Positions 25,112 through 35,825 of a stretch of DNA of 64,000 nucleotides are shown here, piece by piece (the first letter of the stretch is position 1; each line of letters starts with the position of its first letter). The notes below the pieces were generated by a model. It made no database searches. It was not told the DNA's origin and saw nothing but the letters and a program-made list of their open reading frames with translations. Source of the DNA: Pseudomonas sp. TNT3 (lineage in GTDB: Bacteria > Pseudomonadota > Gammaproteobacteria > Pseudomonadales > Pseudomonadaceae). Where the stretch lies: positions 1 through 64,000 of the forward strand of contig NZ_WFGV02000019.1 in assembly GCF_010095445.2 (NCBI RefSeq), written 5' to 3'. Position numbers and translations under genes: made by a program.

Positions 25112-26332
25112 ATGGAAGGCTTTCATGATCCAATTAGGCATTTAAAATATCTTCGTCAATCGTTATCACAAGATAATGAGTCAATCGGCTTTTTTTTATC
25201 TGCGGGATGCCCTCTCTCAGTAAGTATGCCAAAAGAAGAATGGCCATTAATCCCTGATGTAGCAAACCTTACAAAATTCATTAACAGTCAGTTGATGGAG
25301 GACGCTGAATATAAAATTCTTCTGGCTGAGTTGGTTAAGGCAGAACGAAACTCTGAAAATATAGAAGACACACTAAGCTTCTTAAGAAGTCTCTTAACTG
25401 TATCCAAAGGCGGAGACGTTAGAGGATTAAGCGAGTCGAGTCTTTTGGATCTTGAGAAAAAAATCTGCAAGATTATTGTTAAAAAAATTGATGTATTACT
25501 TCCCAGCCAAGACACTCCTTATCACCAGCTGTGCAAATGGATACGCTCTATAGACAGAAAAACTCCTGTCGAAATATTTACCACTAATTACGACTTGCTT
25601 ATGGAGCAATCACTTGAGGATCTTGAAGTCGAGTATTTCGATGGGTTCGTGGGCGCCCGCAGATCGTTTTTTGACTTGCGAGCTCTAGAAGACAATTTAA
25701 TACCCGTTCACTGGACCAGGCTTTGGAAAATTCATGGATCAATTAACTGGTACAAAGAAGAAATATCTGGCCAGAAGAAAGTCTATCGATCTTCAGAAAT
25801 AAAGGAGGATGCGTCCCACCTGATTTATCCTTCGCACTTAAAGTATGAAGAAAGCCGGAAGATGCCTTATCTTGCACTCATAGATCAACTAAATAGATTT
25901 ATTCGAAAAAAATCGTCATTACTCATAATGTCAGGCTACTCATTTAATGATGGTCATTTAAATGACACCATAATAAACGCTCTAAAAGCAAACCCTACTG
26001 CGATGGTGCTAGCGCTGATGTATGGAAATTTCGAAGATCAGCTTCCTGACGGGGTTGCGAAAGAAAAGTACCCTGCGGCATATCGATTAGCAAAAAACCA
26101 GCACAACCTAAATATTTGGACATTCAACAAGGCCATCATTGGTACAAACCCAGGGCGGTGGTCTCTATTCCCTGAAAACGACGATGCTGACGTGGATATC
26201 AGAGCATTTATAACTTCTTCCAAGGTTGATGCCACATCAGACAAGACAGAGAACATTATCAAACTCGGTGACTTTGCTGTCTTTACGAGCTTTTTGAAAA
26301 GGATAATCGGCTCAACAGCAGGTGGAAATTAA
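25112..26332 (+). CDS. SIR2-domain protein of a SIR2-HerA defence system
   Basis: 406-residue protein with the SIR2_2-type NAD-binding fold: LSAGCPLS at residues 29-36 (the GAG-loop equivalent), TTNYD at 157-161, and HGS at 208-210 giving the probable catalytic His; LLIMSGYSFNDGHLND near 280 matches the later nucleotide-binding segment. In SIR2-HerA pairs this protein is an NAD+-degrading effector held in a complex with the ATPase and released by phage infection. I used the ATG at 25112, which has GAGGGG upstream; an ATG seven codons earlier (25091) has none. The stop overlaps the HerA ATG by one base (TAATG), so the two are translated together. The gene is AT-rich. Confidence 0.9.
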   Translation: MEGFHDPIRHLKYLRQSLSQDNESIGFFLSAGCPLSVSMPKEEWPLIPDVANLTKFINSQLMEDAEYKILLAELVKAERNSENIEDTLSFLRSLLTVSKGGDVRGLSESSLLDLEKKICKIIVKKIDVLLPSQDTPYHQLCKWIRSIDRKTPVEIFTTNYDLLMEQSLEDLEVEYFDGFVGARRSFFDLRALEDNLIPVHWTRLWKIHGSINWYKEEISGQKKVYRSSEIKEDASHLIYPSHLKYEESRKMPYLALIDQLNRFIRKKSSLLIMSGYSFNDGHLNDTIINALKANPTAMVLALMYGNFEDQLPDGVAKEKYPAAYRLAKNQHNLNIWTFNKAIIGTNPGRWSLFPENDDADVDIRAFITSSKVDATSDKTENIIKLGDFAVFTSFLKRIIGSTAGGN

Positions 26333-28203
26333 TGGCTAGCAAGGAAACGTACTTAGGCGATGTCCAAGATGTAAACGGTACGGCGGTTAGTATTTCATTG
26401 TCCAAGCAATCATTGACAGGCTTCATTTATATAGACGGCCAAGGATATAGGGTCGGACAGATCGGTAGCTTCGTGAGGATACCTATAGGCTTTTCTGATT
26501 TGTTTGGAATTGTCAGTCAAGTAGGCGCAAGCGCCGTGCCAGAAAATAAAACTAGCATCGACGATCAAAGTAATAGATGGATGAGAATCCAGCTTGTGGG
26601 TGAGGGTCAACGAAATGGTTCATTTCAAAGAGGCCTATCACAGTACCCCACCATTGGGGATGAGGTTCACTTAGTATCCGAAAAAGAGCTAAAGACAATT
26701 TATGGCCGTCCAGATCGACCCTACTTCGTAAAGTTAGGGCATATCTCAAACGCAGAATCTATACCGGCCCTGATTGACATTAATAAGCTTGTCACTCGTC
26801 ATTCCGCTATCGTTGGTACGACAGGATCTGGTAAGTCCACAACGGTGGCAAGTATCATGAATGCACTATCCGACAATGAAAAATACCCTTCTTCGCGAAT
26901 TATTATGCTCGACTTACATGGTGAATATGGTCCTGCCCTTAAAGACAAGGCTGACATCTTCAAAATCAACTCATTTAAGTCGTCTAAGCTCGCAGAAAGC
27001 GAGCTGCGGATTCCATTCTGGGCGTTAAATTTTGATGAGCTTTGCGAAGTGAGTTTTGGCGAGTTCAGCAATGAGAAAGAAAAAAATGTTGTTATGGAAC
27101 GAGTCCATAAGCTAAAGGCTGAGTCAATCGCTAAATATCCAAGAACTGGCGCATCCCTTGATTCGGTTAGCGTTGACTCCCCGATTCCTTTTAGTATTCA
27201 CCACCTGTGGTATGACCTTTTCGTCGAGACATTTGCAACTTACTACAAAGGCCGTTCAGGAAAGCCAATGGACAATCTGGCCTTTGAGCTTGATCCTGCC
27301 GGCAATGAACTAAGGGGAAATCCCGCTGCAGGGATACCTCCAATATTTAAGAACATCGTTACCGAAGCTAACGAGGAGAAGATCAACTATCTACCAGGTT
27401 CATTGAACATCGGGAAAAATGTTTTGCTGCTCGGCACAAAACTTCGAATACCTAGGTATGATTTTATATTTCGTCCAGGCGAATGGATGCCGGAAGCAGA
27501 CGGTGCAGTAGTGACCGATCTAGATAAATTACTTGAGAGCTGGATTGGCGGAAAATCGATTTCTATCTTAGATTTATCTGGCGTGCCCCCAGATATATTG
27601 CAAACCACCATAGGGGCGGTACTAAGGATACTGTATGAAGCTCTTTTTTGGGCAAGAAACCTATCTCAAGGAGGCAGGCACCGTCCTTTATTAATTGTCA
27701 TGGAGGAGGCGCATATATATCTAAATGATAGTTTCAAGGGTATGGCGTCTAAAATTGTACAGCGGATAGTAAAAGAGGGGCGGAAATACGGTATTGGCGC
27801 AATGATCGTCAGTCAACGTCCGTCTGAAATAGACCCTACAATTCTATCTCAGTGCGGGACTTTTTTTGCCCTTAGATTGACCAATTCGACAGATCGCGCG
27901 CACATTACCTCTGCACTCTCAGATAATCTGGACGGACTAACTAGTATGCTGCCCATCTTGAGGACCGGGGAGGCGATTATCTTAGGCGAGGCGGTAAAGC
28001 TTCCTATGAGAACTTCTATTTTAGCCCCGCCGAAAAATCGACGACCAGACAGCCAAGACCCTATTGTCTACGATGAGTTCCCTATGAATGAATCTCTTTC
28101 TCCCGGTGGATGGGGGATAAAAATGGAGGACAATCCCAACTATGAAGAACTAGTAGAAACGTGGCGAGCTCAGAACCCTCGAATTGATAAGATAAAACCT
28201 TAG
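26332..28203 (+). CDS. herA: HerA-type (DUF87) ATPase of a SIR2-HerA defence system
   Basis: 623-residue FtsK-HerA superfamily ATPase. The N-terminal ~120 residues form a HAS-barrel-like region. Walker A is GTTGSGKST at 162-170 with Lys168; IIMLDLHGEYG follows near 187-197; Walker B is LLIVMEEAH near 452-460; GAMIVSQRPSEID near 488-500 is the sensor/arginine region; and QCGTFFALRLTNSTD is the common HerA C-terminal phrase. HerA forms hexamers that translocate or unwind DNA, and with SIR2 makes a large assembly. It directly overlaps the SIR2 gene and is followed eight bases later by the KTSC gene. Confidence 0.93.
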   Translation: MASKETYLGDVQDVNGTAVSISLSKQSLTGFIYIDGQGYRVGQIGSFVRIPIGFSDLFGIVSQVGASAVPENKTSIDDQSNRWMRIQLVGEGQRNGSFQRGLSQYPTIGDEVHLVSEKELKTIYGRPDRPYFVKLGHISNAESIPALIDINKLVTRHSAIVGTTGSGKSTTVASIMNALSDNEKYPSSRIIMLDLHGEYGPALKDKADIFKINSFKSSKLAESELRIPFWALNFDELCEVSFGEFSNEKEKNVVMERVHKLKAESIAKYPRTGASLDSVSVDSPIPFSIHHLWYDLFVETFATYYKGRSGKPMDNLAFELDPAGNELRGNPAAGIPPIFKNIVTEANEEKINYLPGSLNIGKNVLLLGTKLRIPRYDFIFRPGEWMPEADGAVVTDLDKLLESWIGGKSISILDLSGVPPDILQTTIGAVLRILYEALFWARNLSQGGRHRPLLIVMEEAHIYLNDSFKGMASKIVQRIVKEGRKYGIGAMIVSQRPSEIDPTILSQCGTFFALRLTNSTDRAHITSALSDNLDGLTSMLPILRTGEAIILGEAVKLPMRTSILAPPKNRRPDSQDPIVYDEFPMNESLSPGGWGIKMEDNPNYEELVETWRAQNPRIDKIKP

Positions 28204-28211
28204 GAGTGATT

Positions 28212-28421
28212 ATGGAACGAAGCCCGGTGTCATCTTCAAACGTAGAGTCTGTAGGCTACGACGAAGACAGTGAAACTTTAGAGATAGAGTTTAAAAATGG
28301 TACGCTTTACCAATACTTCGACGTACCACAAAGCACCTTTAATGGGTTGGTAAACGCCGACTCGGTTGGAGGTTATCTCGCCGAGAATATTAAAGGCGTG
28401 TATAGATATTCTCGCGTTTAA
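28212..28421 (+). CDS. KTSC-domain small protein, third gene of the SIR2-HerA operon
   Basis: 69-residue protein that fits the KTSC domain pattern: a start of ERSPVSSSNVESVGYDE, LEIEFKNGTLYQYFDVP, then GGYLAENIKGVYRYSRV. KTSC was described from the C-terminus of a lysyl-tRNA synthetase-like protein; its biochemical role is unknown. The ATG at 28212 has GGAG five bases upstream; a GTG two codons earlier (28206) overlaps that site. It is eight bases after the herA stop, in the same AT-rich composition, so it probably belongs to the defence operon. Confidence 0.85.
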   Translation: MERSPVSSSNVESVGYDEDSETLEIEFKNGTLYQYFDVPQSTFNGLVNADSVGGYLAENIKGVYRYSRV

Positions 28422-28796
28422 ACAAGCCTCACAAATGGAGAGAGTTTCTCGATCTGACTATGTGAATAAGCACGCGGACATCCACTCTAGCGGTGAGTTT
28501 CCCCCACGCCACAGCAGAGATATTCGTCCTTCATCCTTGGGCACTCTGCTCCTCCGCTTCACCGCGGGCATTGCGCGCGTACCGTAAGCAATATGCAGGC
28601 GCTGTGAATCGCCCTTAATTTTGTAGGCGGCGATTGCTGCCTATCACAAAGGATTGCAAACAGCCAAAAGCCGCCGATAAACCTTGCGTTCAAACGATCA
28701 TTATTTTTTGTGCAATATCATGCCGGCTTGGACAGGCGTGGCGACCAAAGTGGTTTACCTTCGTGCGCATCCACTTGTTATGTCATCCGCTTCCAT
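28422..28796. other. intergenic region after the defence operon
   Basis: About 375 bases with no supportable gene. Short frames in several phases have no recognisable family. No clear terminator hairpin follows the KTSC stop. The segment runs into the GC-richer core gene at 28797. Confidence 0.4.
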
Positions 28797-29126
28797 TCAT
28801 TGAATGTCTTTCAGATAACCCTTAAGCGCGATAAGCGGCGCATCAAGCTGTTCGATCGTTCTCGCAGCACTGAAATCCTCCGCCAACCTATGCAGCTCAC
28901 GCCCCAAGACCGAATCAATACCACCGACCGCATCCAGCGCTAGCGTCAGGCACTCATCCACCTTGATCTGAATCGCCTCCATATCCCCCCTCCGGACCAG
29001 CAACCCAAAAACCTCCCGCTCATAATCGCTCATCAGCAAATCATCCCGCAGAATCGGACTCGAATCCTCCGTCTCATACGCGAGCTTCAAACAGAACAAA
29101 GCAACAGTTTCCAGCAGCAGTTCCAT
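28797..29126 (-). CDS. conserved hypothetical protein, 109 residues
   Basis: 109-residue acidic, mostly helical protein starting MELLLETVALFCLKLAYETEDSS. It has a mid-segment EREVFGLLVRRGD and ends LIALKGYLKDIQ. I do not recognise a named family, although similar short proteins occur in Pseudomonas genomes. Codon use and GC content match the core chromosome rather than the defence patch, so it probably marks the end of the foreign DNA. It lies on the same strand as tRNA-Leu, with about 160 bases between them. Confidence 0.65.
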   Translation of the reverse strand: MELLLETVALFCLKLAYETEDSSPILRDDLLMSDYEREVFGLLVRRGDMEAIQIKVDECLTLALDAVGGIDSVLGRELHRLAEDFSAARTIEQLDAPLIALKGYLKDIQ

Positions 29127-29178
29127 GGGGGAATCCTTGTGAATGGGTTCATCACGGCGGGCGGCGGGGAAGAGCAGC

Positions 29179-29210
29179 AGATCAAAAGATCGCAGCCTTC
29201 GGCAGCTCCT
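29179..29210. repeat. single short repeat, GATCTTTTGATC/GCCGAAGGCTGC family
   Basis: ATCAAAAGATCGCAGCCTTC followed by GGCAGCTCCTAC. The same 30-base unit, in inverted order, occurs at 55754-55785, and a degenerate copy at about 58445-58475, showing a second dispersed repeat family distinct from the GTGGGAGC REPs. Confidence 0.7.
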
Positions 29211-29249
29211 ACACGGGTCGGTGGGGTGTCAGCCACTTTATCGCAGGCG

Positions 29250-29280
29250 AAAAAAAAGGCCTTGCAAAGCAAGACCTTTC
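29250..29280 (-). terminator. intrinsic terminator of tRNA-Leu
   Basis: On the minus strand AAAGGTCTTGC, loop TTT, GCAAGGCCTTT is followed by a run of Ts. It starts eight to ten bases past the tRNA CCA end. A related hairpin accompanies the relic at 19682-19710. Confidence 0.9.
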
Positions 29281-29287
29281 TTAATTT

Positions 29288-29372
29288 TGGTGCCCCGAGG
29301 GAGACTCGAACTCCCACTTCTTGCGAAAACGGATTTTGAATCCGCCGCGTCTACCAATTCCGCCATCAGGGC
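29288..29372 (-). tRNA. tRNA-Leu (anticodon CAA)
   Basis: 85 bases including an encoded CCA. Acceptor arms GCCCTGA and TCGGGGC flank a D-arm (GGCGGAATTGGTAGACGC), an anticodon arm with loop TTCAAAA giving CAA, a long class II variable arm (TTTTCGCAAGAAG) and a T-arm with GTTCGAG. The anticodon reads UUG codons. The gene has a good promoter and terminator. Confidence 0.97.
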
Positions 29373-29385
29373 TCAATGGCGGCGA

Positions 29386-29414
29386 AGTATAGAGATGAGA
29401 TTACCGTTGGTCAA
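29386..29414 (-). promoter_or_regulatory. sigma70-type promoter of tRNA-Leu
   Basis: On the minus strand TTGACC (29414-29409) and TATACT (29391-29386) are separated by 17 bases. The -10 is 13 bases from the tRNA 5' end. Confidence 0.75.
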
Positions 29415-29479
29415 TCATGTACATAGAGAATTTTCACTATTTCGGCTAGACTTCCGGCCCCTGCTAGACGAACCCCATC

Positions 29480-31665
<2,186 letters not shown>

Positions 31666-31708
31666 GTTTTCTGACCCCAAGATTCAACATTTGCAACTGG
31701 AGTGCTAA

Positions 31709-32047
31709 ATGAGCTTTTTTATCTCTAATGCCATGGCTGACGCTGCTGCACCGGCAGCTGCCGGCCCTATGGGCGGCGGCTTTGAGTGGATTTTCCTGGT
31801 CGGCTTCCTGGTCATCTTCTACCTGATGATCTGGCGTCCACAGGCCAAGCGCGCCAAAGAGCAGAAGAACCTGCTGAGCAGCCTGCAGAAAGGCGACGAA
31901 GTTGTGACCACCGGTGGTATCGCCGGCAAGATCACTAAAGTGGCTGACGATTTCGTGGTTCTGGAAGTTTCCGACACCGTCGAAATGAAGTTCCAGAAAG
32001 GCGCCATTGCCGCCACGCTGCCAAAAGGCACGCTGAAAGCGATCTAA
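31709..32047 (+). CDS. yajC: preprotein translocase accessory subunit YajC
   Basis: 112-residue inner-membrane protein with one helix near residues 25-45 (FLVGFLVIFYLMIW) followed by RPQAKRAKEQKNLLSSL and the KGDEVVTTGGIAGKI motif. YajC binds SecD and SecF and supports the Sec translocon. It is the first of the yajC-secD-secF genes, downstream of tgt by 43 bases, the usual order in gammaproteobacteria. Confidence 0.97.
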   Translation: MSFFISNAMADAAAPAAAGPMGGGFEWIFLVGFLVIFYLMIWRPQAKRAKEQKNLLSSLQKGDEVVTTGGIAGKITKVADDFVVLEVSDTVEMKFQKGAIAATLPKGTLKAI

Positions 32048-32110
32048 GTTTCAACTTCTACTCAATCGACGGGGCGCGCAAGGCGCCCCGCGTCATAAGC
32101 GGGCGGCGTG

Positions 32111-33979
32111 ATGCTGAACAAATACCCTCTGTGGAAATACATTCTGATCCTGGCGGTGCTGGCGGTCGGTCTGATTTATTCCGCTCCCAATCTATATCCT
32201 GATGACCCGGCCATTCAGGTCAGCGGTGCAAGCACTGCACTGCAGGTCAATCAGGCTGATCTGGACCGTGTGAGCGTTGCGCTCAAGGAATCCGGGATCA
32301 ACGTCAAGGCTGCCACGCTGGCTGCCAATGGCAAGGGTGGTCTGATTCGTCTGACCAAGGCTGAAGACCAGCTGCCTGCCAAGGACGTCGTGCGCAAGGC
32401 GTTGGGTGATGACTATGTCGTTGCACTGAACCTGGCACAAACCACTCCACAATGGCTGCGCAGCCTGGGCGCGCACCCGATGAAGCTGGGTCTGGACTTG
32501 TCCGGTGGTGTGCACTTCCTGCTCGAAGTGGACATGGACAAAGCCCTCGATGCACGCCTGAAAGTCTACGAAGGCGACGTCAAGAGCCTCCTGCGTAAAG
32601 AGAAACTGCGTTATCGCAGCCTGCCGCAACTCAACGGCGCCATTCAGCTGGGTTTCAGTGATGAAGCTTCCCGCGAACAGGCCCGTGCGCTGATCCGCAA
32701 GAACTTCAACGATTTCGACATTGTTCCGGCCGACCTCAATGGTCAGGCGGTACTGCGTCTGGCGATGACCCCAGCCAAGCTGGCGGAAATCCGCGAATAC
32801 TCCATCAAGCAGAACTTGACCACGGTACGTAACCGCGTCAACGAGCTGGGTGTTGCCGAACCGATCGTTCAGCGTCAGGGTGCCAACCGCATCGTGGTTG
32901 AGCTGCCAGGCGTGCAGGACACTGCAGAAGCCAAACGCATCCTCGGCAAGACGGCCAACCTTGAGTTCCGTCTGGCTGCAGAGCCGGGTGCTTCGAAAGC
33001 GACCTCCGAAAGCTTCGAGTTCCGTGAAGGCAATCGTCCGCCGGCACAGATCGAGCGTGGCCTGATCATTACCGGTGACCAGGTGACTGACGCCAAGGCT
33101 GGCTTCGGCGAGCAGGGCACACCAGAAGTGAACATCCGTCTGGATGGTCACGGTGGCGAACTGATGAGCCGCGCGACGCGCAGCAACGTCGGTCGCAGCA
33201 TGGCGGTGATCTTCATCGAGCAGCGCCCAGTCACCACTTACGTCAAGCAAATGGTTAACGGCGTCGAGAAAGACGTACCGGTCCAGACGTTTAAAGAAGA
33301 GAAGAAGATCATCAGCCTGGCGACCATTCAGTCGCCACTGGGTGCTCAATTCCGCATCACTGGCCTGAACGGCCAGGGCGAATCGTCCGAACTGGCGCTG
33401 CTGTTGCGTGCCGGTGGTCTGGCGGCACCGATGTACTTCGCTGAAGAGCGCACCATTGGCCCGAGCCTGGGTGCCGACAACATCACCAAAGGTATCGATG
33501 CATCGCTGTGGGGCATGCTGTTTGTCTCGCTGTTCATCATCGCCATCTACCGCTTCTTCGGCATCATCGCCACCGTCGCACTGTCGGTGAACATGGTGCT
33601 GCTGCTGGCCTTGATGTCGCTGCTGGGTGCAACGCTGACCCTGCCGGGTATCGCCGGTATCGTGTTGACCATGGGTATGGCGGTCGACGCCAACGTACTG
33701 ATCTTCTCGCGGATACGTGAAGAGATCGCGGCGGGCATGACGGTACAGCGGGCAATCAACGAAGGCTTCGGCCGGGCGTTTACTGCGATTCTCGACGCCA
33801 ACCTGACCACGTTGCTGGTCGGCGGGATTCTCTTTGCAATGGGCACCGGCCCGGTCAAAGGTTTCGCAGTGACCATGTCCCTCGGGATCTTTACCTCGAT
33901 GTTCACGGCCATCATGGTGACCCGCGCGATGGTCAACCTGATCTTCGGCGGTCGTGACTTCAAGAAGTTGTGGATTTAA
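32111..33979 (+). CDS. secD: protein translocase subunit SecD
   Basis: 622-residue membrane protein that uses the proton gradient to help release exported proteins on the periplasmic side. It has an N-terminal helix (WKYILILAVLAVGLIY), a large periplasmic part with LGLDLSGGVHFLLEVDM near 120-137, and five C-terminal helices of the RND fold with GMAVDANVLIFSRIREE. The ATG at 32111 gives the family start MLNKYPLWKY; a GTG one codon earlier is in frame. SecF follows 9 bases after the stop. Confidence 0.97.
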   Translation: MLNKYPLWKYILILAVLAVGLIYSAPNLYPDDPAIQVSGASTALQVNQADLDRVSVALKESGINVKAATLAANGKGGLIRLTKAEDQLPAKDVVRKALGDDYVVALNLAQTTPQWLRSLGAHPMKLGLDLSGGVHFLLEVDMDKALDARLKVYEGDVKSLLRKEKLRYRSLPQLNGAIQLGFSDEASREQARALIRKNFNDFDIVPADLNGQAVLRLAMTPAKLAEIREYSIKQNLTTVRNRVNELGVAEPIVQRQGANRIVVELPGVQDTAEAKRILGKTANLEFRLAAEPGASKATSESFEFREGNRPPAQIERGLIITGDQVTDAKAGFGEQGTPEVNIRLDGHGGELMSRATRSNVGRSMAVIFIEQRPVTTYVKQMVNGVEKDVPVQTFKEEKKIISLATIQSPLGAQFRITGLNGQGESSELALLLRAGGLAAPMYFAEERTIGPSLGADNITKGIDASLWGMLFVSLFIIAIYRFFGIIATVALSVNMVLLLALMSLLGATLTLPGIAGIVLTMGMAVDANVLIFSRIREEIAAGMTVQRAINEGFGRAFTAILDANLTTLLVGGILFAMGTGPVKGFAVTMSLGIFTSMFTAIMVTRAMVNLIFGGRDFKKLWI

Positions 33980-33988
33980 GGGGCTGCC

Positions 33989-34903
33989 ATGTTACGTACA
34001 ATCAACTTCATGGGCGTTCGCAACTTCGCGTTCGGCGTCACATTGTTTCTTACCGTACTGGCGTTGTTCAGTGTTGCCACCAAGGGCATGAACTGGGGTC
34101 TGGACTTCACCGGCGGTACGCTCATCGAGCTGACCTACGAGCGTCCGGCCGATGTCACCAAGGTGCGTGAACAGCTGGTCACCTCGGGCTATCACGAGGC
34201 AATCGTGCAGAGCTTTGGTGCGACCACTGATCTGCTGGTGCGTATGCCAGGTGAGGACCCTCAACTGGGTCACCAGGTGGCAGAAGCGCTGCTGAAGGTC
34301 GGCGGTGACAACCCGGCGACGGTCAAGCGCGTTGAGTTCGTCGGCCCTCAGGTCGGTGAAGAGCTGCGCGACCAGGGCGGCCTCGGCATGCTGATGGCGC
34401 TGGGCGGCATCCTGATCTACCTGGCTTTCCGCTTTCAGTGGAAGTTCGCGGTCGGCGCCATCGTTTCGCTGATCCACGACGTGATCGTGACCATCGGTAT
34501 CCTGTCGTTCTTCCAGATCACCTTCGACCTGACGGTGCTGGCGGCGGTACTGGCGATCATCGGTTACTCGCTCAACGACACCATTGTGGTATTCGACCGG
34601 GTTCGAGAGAACTTCCGTGTGCTGCGCAAGGCCAGCCTGATCGAGAACATCAACATCTCGACCACGCAAACCTTGCTGCGAACCATGGCGACGTCGATCT
34701 CCACCTTGCTGGCGATCGCTGCACTGCTGTTCTTCGGTGGTGACAACCTGTTCGGCTTCTCCATTGCCCTGTTTATCGGTGTACTGGCGGGTACCTACTC
34801 GTCGATCTACATCGCGAACGTGGTGCTGATCTGGCTGAACCTGAGCAGCGAGGATCTGATTCCTCCTGCGGCAACCGAGAAGGAAGTCGACGACCGTCCA
34901 TAA
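33989..34903 (+). CDS. secF: protein translocase subunit SecF
   Basis: 304-residue partner of SecD with the same RND-type fold: one N-terminal helix, the periplasmic motif GLDFTGGTLIEL near residues 36-47, and five helices from about 130, including GYSLNDTIVVFDRVREN. It ends the operon and is followed by a strong terminator. Confidence 0.97.
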   Translation: MLRTINFMGVRNFAFGVTLFLTVLALFSVATKGMNWGLDFTGGTLIELTYERPADVTKVREQLVTSGYHEAIVQSFGATTDLLVRMPGEDPQLGHQVAEALLKVGGDNPATVKRVEFVGPQVGEELRDQGGLGMLMALGGILIYLAFRFQWKFAVGAIVSLIHDVIVTIGILSFFQITFDLTVLAAVLAIIGYSLNDTIVVFDRVRENFRVLRKASLIENINISTTQTLLRTMATSISTLLAIAALLFFGGDNLFGFSIALFIGVLAGTYSSIYIANVVLIWLNLSSEDLIPPAATEKEVDDRP

Positions 34904-34928
34904 CGGTAATCGCTTCCAGTGGTCTGCC

Positions 34929-34963
34929 AAAAAAGGCGCGAGTTGAACTCGCGCCTTTTTTTA
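34929..34963 (+). terminator. intrinsic terminator of the yajC-secDF operon
   Basis: AAAAAAGGCGCGAGTT paired with AACTCGCGCCTTTTTTT: a GGCGCGAGTT stem with an almost absent loop, T run on the plus strand and A run on the other side, so it could work in both directions. Confidence 0.92.
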
Positions 34964-35022
34964 TGCTCCAAGGCTGGGAGAAGCGCGGGCATTGTCCCGC
35001 ATGTGATGGTCAGGAGGTTCAT

Positions 35023-35571
35023 GTGAACAAGTCGTTGCTGGTTGGTGCGGTATTGGGTGCTGTCGGTGTAACTGCCGGGGGTGCTGTTGCCACCTACAGC
35101 CTGGTTAAAAGCGGCCCTGAGTATGCGCAAGTGCTAGCCGTTGAACCGGTCAAGACACAAATCAAGACGCCACGTGAAGTGTGCAAGGATGTCGCTGTAA
35201 CCCGGCAAGCGCCGGTGAAAGATCAACATCAGATCGCCGGTACCGTGGTCGGTGCATTGGCTGGCGGTCTGCTAGGTAACCAGATCGGCGGCGGCACGGG
35301 CAAGAAGATTGCTACGGTTGCAGGCGCGGTCGGCGGTGGTTACGCCGGTAACAAGGTTCAGGAGGGTATGCAGAATCGCGATACCTACACCACGACCCAG
35401 ACTCGCTGTAATACAGTGAATGACATCAGCGACAAAGTGGTCGGCTATGACGTTCGTTATTCGCTGGATGGCAAGGAAGGCAAAGTGCGGATGGACCGTG
35501 ATCCGGGCAACCAGATTCCTGTCGATAAGGAAGGTAAGCTGGTTTTGTCGCAGAATGAGCCTGGTCAGTAA
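35023..35571 (+). CDS. glycine-zipper 2TM domain protein (YcfJ/17-kDa antigen type)
   Basis: 182-residue envelope protein. The start is a GTG at 35023 with AGGAGG five bases upstream; an upstream ATG frame (34963) runs through the terminator region and was rejected. An N-terminal hydrophobic segment (SLLVGAVLGAVGVTAGG) is followed by the glycine-zipper pair VVGALAGGLLGNQIGGGTGKK and AGAVGGGYAGNKVQEG near residues 75-115. The C-terminus (VGYDVRYSLDGKEGKVRMD) matches YcfJ-like proteins. The role is unknown, probably in the envelope. It has its own terminator. Confidence 0.88.
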   Translation: MNKSLLVGAVLGAVGVTAGGAVATYSLVKSGPEYAQVLAVEPVKTQIKTPREVCKDVAVTRQAPVKDQHQIAGTVVGALAGGLLGNQIGGGTGKKIATVAGAVGGGYAGNKVQEGMQNRDTYTTTQTRCNTVNDISDKVVGYDVRYSLDGKEGKVRMDRDPGNQIPVDKEGKLVLSQNEPGQ

Positions 35572-35596
35572 ATAGCTGACGTTCAGATTCAAAAAG

Positions 35597-35624
35597 AAGC
35601 ACCCTGCGGGGTGCTTTTTTTGTA
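35597..35624 (+). terminator. intrinsic terminator of the glycine-zipper gene
   Basis: AAGCACCC, TGCG loop, GGGTGCTT followed by TTTTT, about 25 bases after the stop. Confidence 0.9.
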
Positions 35625-35659
35625 CCCGGAATGCAGCTTCGAAGTCGCTGTAAGACCCT

Positions 35660-35747
35660 GTGGGAGCGGGCTTGCCCGCGATGGCGTCATCACCTGCACC
35701 ATTAATGGCGACTGACACTCCGCTATCGCGGGCAAGCCCGCTCCCAC
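35660..35747. repeat. REPIN (inverted REP pair)
   Basis: GTGGGAGCGGGCTTGCCCGC GATGG at the left and its inverted copy ending GCTCCCAC at the right, around a 40-base loop. It sits between two convergent genes. Confidence 0.93.
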
Positions 35748-35784
35748 AGGGTTATGTAGTGACCGAGGGGGTGGATTCCAGGCA

Positions 35785-35813
35785 TAAAAAAAGCACCCCG
35801 AAGGGTGCTTTTC
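35785..35813 (-). terminator. intrinsic terminator of suhB
   Basis: On the minus strand AAAAGCACCC, TTCG loop, GGGTGCTTTTTTT, 13 bases past the suhB stop. Confidence 0.9.
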
Positions 35814-35825
35814 TGTCGCTGGAAC

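Noticed and set aside
28422..28796. A fourth gene in the SIR2-HerA operon
   Set aside because: The 73- and 63-codon frames here lack ribosome sites and protein-like composition.
19682..29372. A recent integrative element with att sites
   Set aside because: No integrase, no identical direct repeats and a mostly decayed IS; only an old island is plausible.
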